Shown here piece by piece: positions 13,818 through 16,454 of a stretch of DNA of 16,454 nt; position 1 is the first letter of the stretch; every line of letters begins with the position of its first letter. The DNA is taken from contig CAJUIP010000053.1 in NCBI GenBank assembly GCA_910586315.1, positions 1-16,454 on the forward strand. The letters run 5' to 3'. Below the pieces are notes generated by a model, which was given only the letters and a program-made list of their open reading frames with translations, was not told where the DNA came from and searched no databases. The stretch comes from an uncultured Lachnospiraceae bacterium (GTDB taxonomy: Bacteria; Bacillota; Clostridia; Lachnospirales; Lachnospiraceae). Made by a program: the position numbers and the translations under genes.

Positions 13818-14882
13818 TCACAGCCTTTCAATCTTTTTCGCCATCAGCTCGCTGTTGTTGCTGTGAATAATCGCATCCTCCCTGGAGATAATTCCTTTCT
13901 GATACATTTGGATCAGGCTCGTATCCATAGATATCATGCCTTCTTTCTGCGATGTGGCAATCACATTATCAATCTGGTGTATCTTGGATTCACGTATCAT
14001 GTTCCGTATGGCATTATTGAAAAACATGATTTCAAACGCCGGATATACGCCGCCGTTTAAGGAAGGAATCAGCTGCTGGGAGATAACCCCTTCCATAACC
14101 ATGGACAGCTGCACCCGGATCTGCTGCTGCTGTTGCGGCGGAAAGCTGTCTATAATACGATCCATCGTGTTGGACGCGCCTATGGTATGGAGAGTGGATA
14201 TTACCAGATGGCCTGTCTCAGCTGCTGTCATCGCGGTTTTAATTGTCTCATAGTCTCTCATCTCTCCCAGAAGGATTACGTCCGGCGCCTGCCTTAAGGC
14301 AGCCCTGAGGCCGGACATATAGCTTTCCGTATCCGTTCCAATCTCCCTCTGGGACACCACGCTCTTGTCATGGCGGTGAAGATATTCTATCGGATCCTCC
14401 AGGGTAATGACATGGGCGTTTCTTGTCCGGTTAATTTCATTGATGATACAGGCTAACGTCGTACTCTTTCCGCTTCCTGCAGGCCCTGTCACCAGCACCA
14501 TCCCTTTGGTCATCTTCGCCACGTCAAGAATCGTCCGCGGAAGATGAAGCTGCTCATAATCCGGCAAATGAAATGTAATAATACGGATAATAGCGGCCAG
14601 AGACCCCCTTTGCCGGAACACATTGGCGCGGAACCGTGACAGCTTCGGCAGGGCAAAGGAGAAATCATCGTCTCCTTCCTCCCGTATCCTTTTCATGCTG
14701 CGGTTTCCTGCCACTTCATACAATTCCTTTATCAGGTCTTCAATCTGAGCCGGAGACAGCTTCTCCTCTTTCTGGCATTCGATGCGGCCTCCTGCTTTAT
14801 AGGATAAAGGCATGCCTGCCACCAGAAAAATATCAGACGCCTGCTTTTCCACCGCTATACTGAGCACTTCTGCAATATCCAT
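13818..14882 (-). CDS. pilT: Type IV pilus retraction ATPase PilT
   Basis: This hexameric cytoplasmic ATPase depolymerises type IV pili and drives twitching motility. The 354-residue protein has the N-terminal PAS-like domain and the RecA-like core. Motifs in order are Walker A GPAGSGKST (133-141), Asp box TLEDPIEY (160-167), Walker B ILLGEMRD (203-210) and His box HLVISTLHT (225-233). The retraction-specific AIRNMIRE motif (291-298) separates PilT from PilB. Three residues, QASDIFL near the N-terminus, match the family's ASDLHL start. ATG follows AAAGGAGA by 7 nt. It is the last gene of the pilus operon, 16 bp after the preceding one. Confidence 0.95.
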   Translation of the reverse strand: MDIAEVLSIAVEKQASDIFLVAGMPLSYKAGGRIECQKEEKLSPAQIEDLIKELYEVAGNRSMKRIREEGDDDFSFALPKLSRFRANVFRQRGSLAAIIRIITFHLPDYEQLHLPRTILDVAKMTKGMVLVTGPAGSGKSTTLACIINEINRTRNAHVITLEDPIEYLHRHDKSVVSQREIGTDTESYMSGLRAALRQAPDVILLGEMRDYETIKTAMTAAETGHLVISTLHTIGASNTMDRIIDSFPPQQQQQIRVQLSMVMEGVISQQLIPSLNGGVYPAFEIMFFNNAIRNMIRESKIHQIDNVIATSQKEGMISMDTSLIQMYQKGIISREDAIIHSNNSELMAKKIERL

Positions 14883-14898
14883 TCACACATCTCCTTTA

Positions 14899-15402
14899 TC
14901 AATCACTGGCCGTAACCGTCCAGATACCTTCTGAATGATTACCACCGGTCCACACAGGGATCGATTTATCAATCTCATAATCCACGGAATGACATACCTT
15001 CCAGGCCAGAATCCGATACCCTGACTCTTCTTTCCTGTTTATTTCCAGTTCTATATGGAGCATCTGCCCGTACGGCATCTCTATCTCTGTCTGAACAATG
15101 CCGGTTTCTTCCTGGCAGAAACTGCCCAGCTCCTCTTTTACCAGCCGCAAATACTCTTTTTCATCATCCGCCTGACTGCAGCGTGAAAGTACTTCCTCCA
15201 CCATAGCCAAAAATTCCACTGCCTGGCTGTCTGCTTTATAGTATCCCCTGACAGCCTCCGCATTCTTCCTGGCAAGTTTCCAGTCGCTGCCTGCGCTGCT
15301 TAAGGAAAGCAGCCCAAAAACTGTCAGACATAAGACAATGAATATTAAAATCAGAGACGACATACCGATATTCGCCCGCCCGCCCCATTGGTTTTCATTC
15401 AT
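14899..15402 (-). CDS. Membrane-anchored unknown protein of the type IV pilus operon
   Basis: A 167-residue protein with a short polar N-terminus, one membrane segment (about 14-36, MSSLILIFIVLCLTVFGLL) and a soluble remainder that would be outside the cell. It contains helical, Glu-rich stretches (VEFLAMVEEVL, KEYLRLVKEEL) and a beta-rich end. No family is recognised. Its place between a pilin-like gene and pilT, with a single N-terminal membrane helix, suggests a minor pilin or pilus assembly factor, but no prepilin peptidase site with Glu5 is evident. ATG is preceded by GGAAGGGA at a long spacing, within repeats of a purine-rich unit. Confidence 0.75.
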   Translation of the reverse strand: MNENQWGGRANIGMSSLILIFIVLCLTVFGLLSLSSAGSDWKLARKNAEAVRGYYKADSQAVEFLAMVEEVLSRCSQADDEKEYLRLVKEELGSFCQEETGIVQTEIEMPYGQMLHIELEINRKEESGYRILAWKVCHSVDYEIDKSIPVWTGGNHSEGIWTVTASD

Positions 15403-15420
15403 GTTTCTATTCCCTTCCGT

Positions 15421-15490
15421 TCCTGCTATTCCTTTCTTCTCCTGCTATTCCTTTCTTCTCCTGCTATTCTTTTCCACTCCTGCTTTCCTG
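15421..15490 (-). repeat. 19-bp tandem repeat at a gene junction
   Basis: Two perfect copies of TCCTGCTATTCCTTTCTTC (15421-15439, 15440-15458), a third with three mismatches (15459-15477) and partial copies on both sides. The array covers the end of the pilin-like gene and the gap before the next gene. On the minus strand each copy contains AGAAAGGA and a TAG. Confidence 0.9.
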
Positions 15491-15907
15491 ATATCCGATT
15501 TTCTTGGCGTCCAGCGCAAAAAGCTCCGTATCATCCTTCAGACGCCAGATTTTAATCTGTGCCTCTTCCACTGTTTTCCCTCTCGTCAGGCCTACGCTGG
15601 CCTTGTAATCCGCCGCCTTCTCATCCTCTACCGGATTCCACTGACTGTCCCAATAGATGACTCCCGGTTCCCCGTCTTTTGACATGAGAAACCACACCTC
15701 AAGTCCCCTGACATCCTCTGCTTTCCAGATCTCGGCCACGCTCTCCGCTGCCAGGGAGGCATAATTGGTATCCCTGGACAGGCAGCTTAAATGATCCGCT
15801 TTCACAAATGCCAGGATGCAGACGCCGGCGCACAGAATAAAGAAACACACAACTACGATCATCTCCATGAGAAACATGGCTGTTCCCGAATCACGTTTCC
15901 CCTTCAT
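15464..15907 (-). CDS. Pilin-like protein of the type IV pilus operon
   Basis: A 147-residue protein with a short basic leader, MKGKRDSGTA, followed by a hydrophobic helix (MFLMEMIVVVCFFILCAGV). If cleaved after Ala10, the mature protein starts Met-Phe-Leu-Met-Glu, which gives the Glu5 typical of type IV pilins in front of an apolar helix. Ala instead of Gly at -1 is less common. The rest (DSQWNPVEDEKAADY, IKIWRLKDDTEL) is a small globular region without a recognised family. The start codon lies inside the end of the preceding gene (17-nt overlap), and its own stop TAG lies in a 19-bp tandem repeat. It is probably a minor pilin; this is inferred from the N-terminus and context. Confidence 0.78.
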   Translation of the reverse strand: MKGKRDSGTAMFLMEMIVVVCFFILCAGVCILAFVKADHLSCLSRDTNYASLAAESVAEIWKAEDVRGLEVWFLMSKDGEPGVIYWDSQWNPVEDEKAADYKASVGLTRGKTVEEAQIKIWRLKDDTELFALDAKKIGYQESRSGKE

Positions 15908-16391
15908 TCCCTCTGCCTCCGCTTCTGATATTTAACAGCAGGCTGCCGGACCGGGAGCCTGTCACCTGTATTTTGAGGACAGAATTTTCTTTCGAAAATG
16001 TCAGCCCCTGGCATTTTGCGATCTCCAGGCCGTCTTTTAATCCTAACCCGCTGCCTTCATTGGTAAATAATTCTCTGACCGCCCCATCCTCATAATAAAT
16101 CCATGTAATAAATTTTCTTCCGCCAATCTCCTGCGTAAGCTCCAGCACCTGGGTATCCTCTATGGTTTTTACCGTCACGCTTCCCGCCTGGTCTCCCTGC
16201 CTCACTTTATTGGCCACATAGTTTAAGATCACCTGGCTGGAATAGTTTTCCTGGATGCGGCTGTTGATATTTTCATATACCTTTCCTCCGATAAGCACCG
16301 TAAACAGAGCACACAGCACAAACACCAGGAATAAAAGCATGGTAAAAAGGAGGTTAACGGTCTGGCCCTTCTGCCGTATCTGCCTTTTCAA
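15891..16391 (-). CDS. DUF4860-like membrane-anchored pilus operon protein
   Basis: A 166-residue protein with one N-terminal membrane segment (about 13-36, NLLFTMLLFLVFVLCALFTVL). A conserved-looking extracellular part follows: GGKVYENINSRIQENY, ILNYVANKVRQGD and ITWIYYEDGAVRELF. These blocks fit DUF4860, a family found beside pilus genes in Clostridia, as far as I can recall it. The start is TTG at 16391, behind GAGGAGGGGAGAG; no better ATG is present. It overlaps the next gene by 17 nt, which suggests translational coupling. The operon probably starts beyond the window's right end. Confidence 0.75.
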   Translation of the reverse strand: MKRQIRQKGQTVNLLFTMLLFLVFVLCALFTVLIGGKVYENINSRIQENYSSQVILNYVANKVRQGDQAGSVTVKTIEDTQVLELTQEIGGRKFITWIYYEDGAVRELFTNEGSGLGLKDGLEIAKCQGLTFSKENSVLKIQVTGSRSGSLLLNIRSGGRGNEGET

Positions 16392-16411
16392 CTTCTCTCC
16401 CCTCCTCGTAT

Positions 16412-16451
16412 AATAAGTTTATAGCCAGTCAGAACAGGCTATAGACTTATT
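16412..16451. other. 15-bp stem-loop just upstream of the DUF4860-like gene
   Basis: AATAAGTTTATAGCC (16412-16426) pairs with GGCTATAGACTTATT (16437-16451), 15 bp with one G:U, around a 10-nt loop. In the minus-strand transcript it lies 20 nt before the TTG start and just ahead of the ribosome binding site. No T-run follows, so it looks more like an RNA processing or stabilising hairpin within the operon than a terminator. Confidence 0.65.
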
Positions 16452-16454
16452 CTT

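Overview
The window looks like chromosome from a spore-forming, moderately GC Clostridia of the Lachnospiraceae type (Enterocloster, Lacrimispora or [Clostridium] symbiosum-like). This is inferred from protein character: an Arc-like ribbon-helix-helix protein, a DUF4860-like pilus protein, DegV, galactokinase and a DUF4315-like coiled-coil protein. It also fits the strong AGGAGG ribosome binding sites and possible sporulation-type promoters. No 16S rRNA is present, so the species stays open.

Layout. Positions 1-190 hold the 3' end of a tRNA-Val(CAC), a complete tRNA-Ala(CGC) and their terminator. Positions 191-930 carry no gene I can support. Positions 935-1896 hold a promoter with several small palindromes and a two-gene operon: a ribbon-helix-helix protein followed by a Uma2-family PD-(D/E)XK nuclease. 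Positions 1882-3130 are non-coding: a 166-bp palindromic element, a bidirectional terminator and about 700 bp of unexplained sequence.

Positions 3131-7606 (minus strand) form a cell-envelope block. It contains a secreted SH3b plus Amidase_3 hydrolase, a 75-residue coiled-coil protein, a very cysteine-rich repeat protein (46 Cys in 248 residues) behind a sigma-K-like promoter, and a membrane-anchored protein with four SH3b domains and an NlpC/P60 domain. The Cys-rich protein is the most unusual thing here. It is built from three different repeat types and looks like a spore coat or exosporium structural protein, though I cannot assign it to a family.

Positions 7752-8558 encode a stand-alone tyrosine recombinase. 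Positions 8648-11606 (minus) form a tight galK - alkD-like - DUF1177 operon. galK diverges from a plus-strand YtqA/YhcC-type radical SAM gene (11734-12666) across a nearly perfectly symmetric overlapping promoter pair. A DegV lipid-binding protein (12834-13670) has its own strong promoter with a palindrome over the start of transcription. Positions 13818-16391 (minus) are the downstream end of a type IV pilus operon: a DUF4860-like protein, a pilin-like protein, a membrane-anchored unknown and PilT.

Two palindromic elements, at 1882-2047 and 4809-4967, share a centre whose hairpin shows compensatory base changes. Both abut the 3' end of a gene and contribute to or touch its stop codon.
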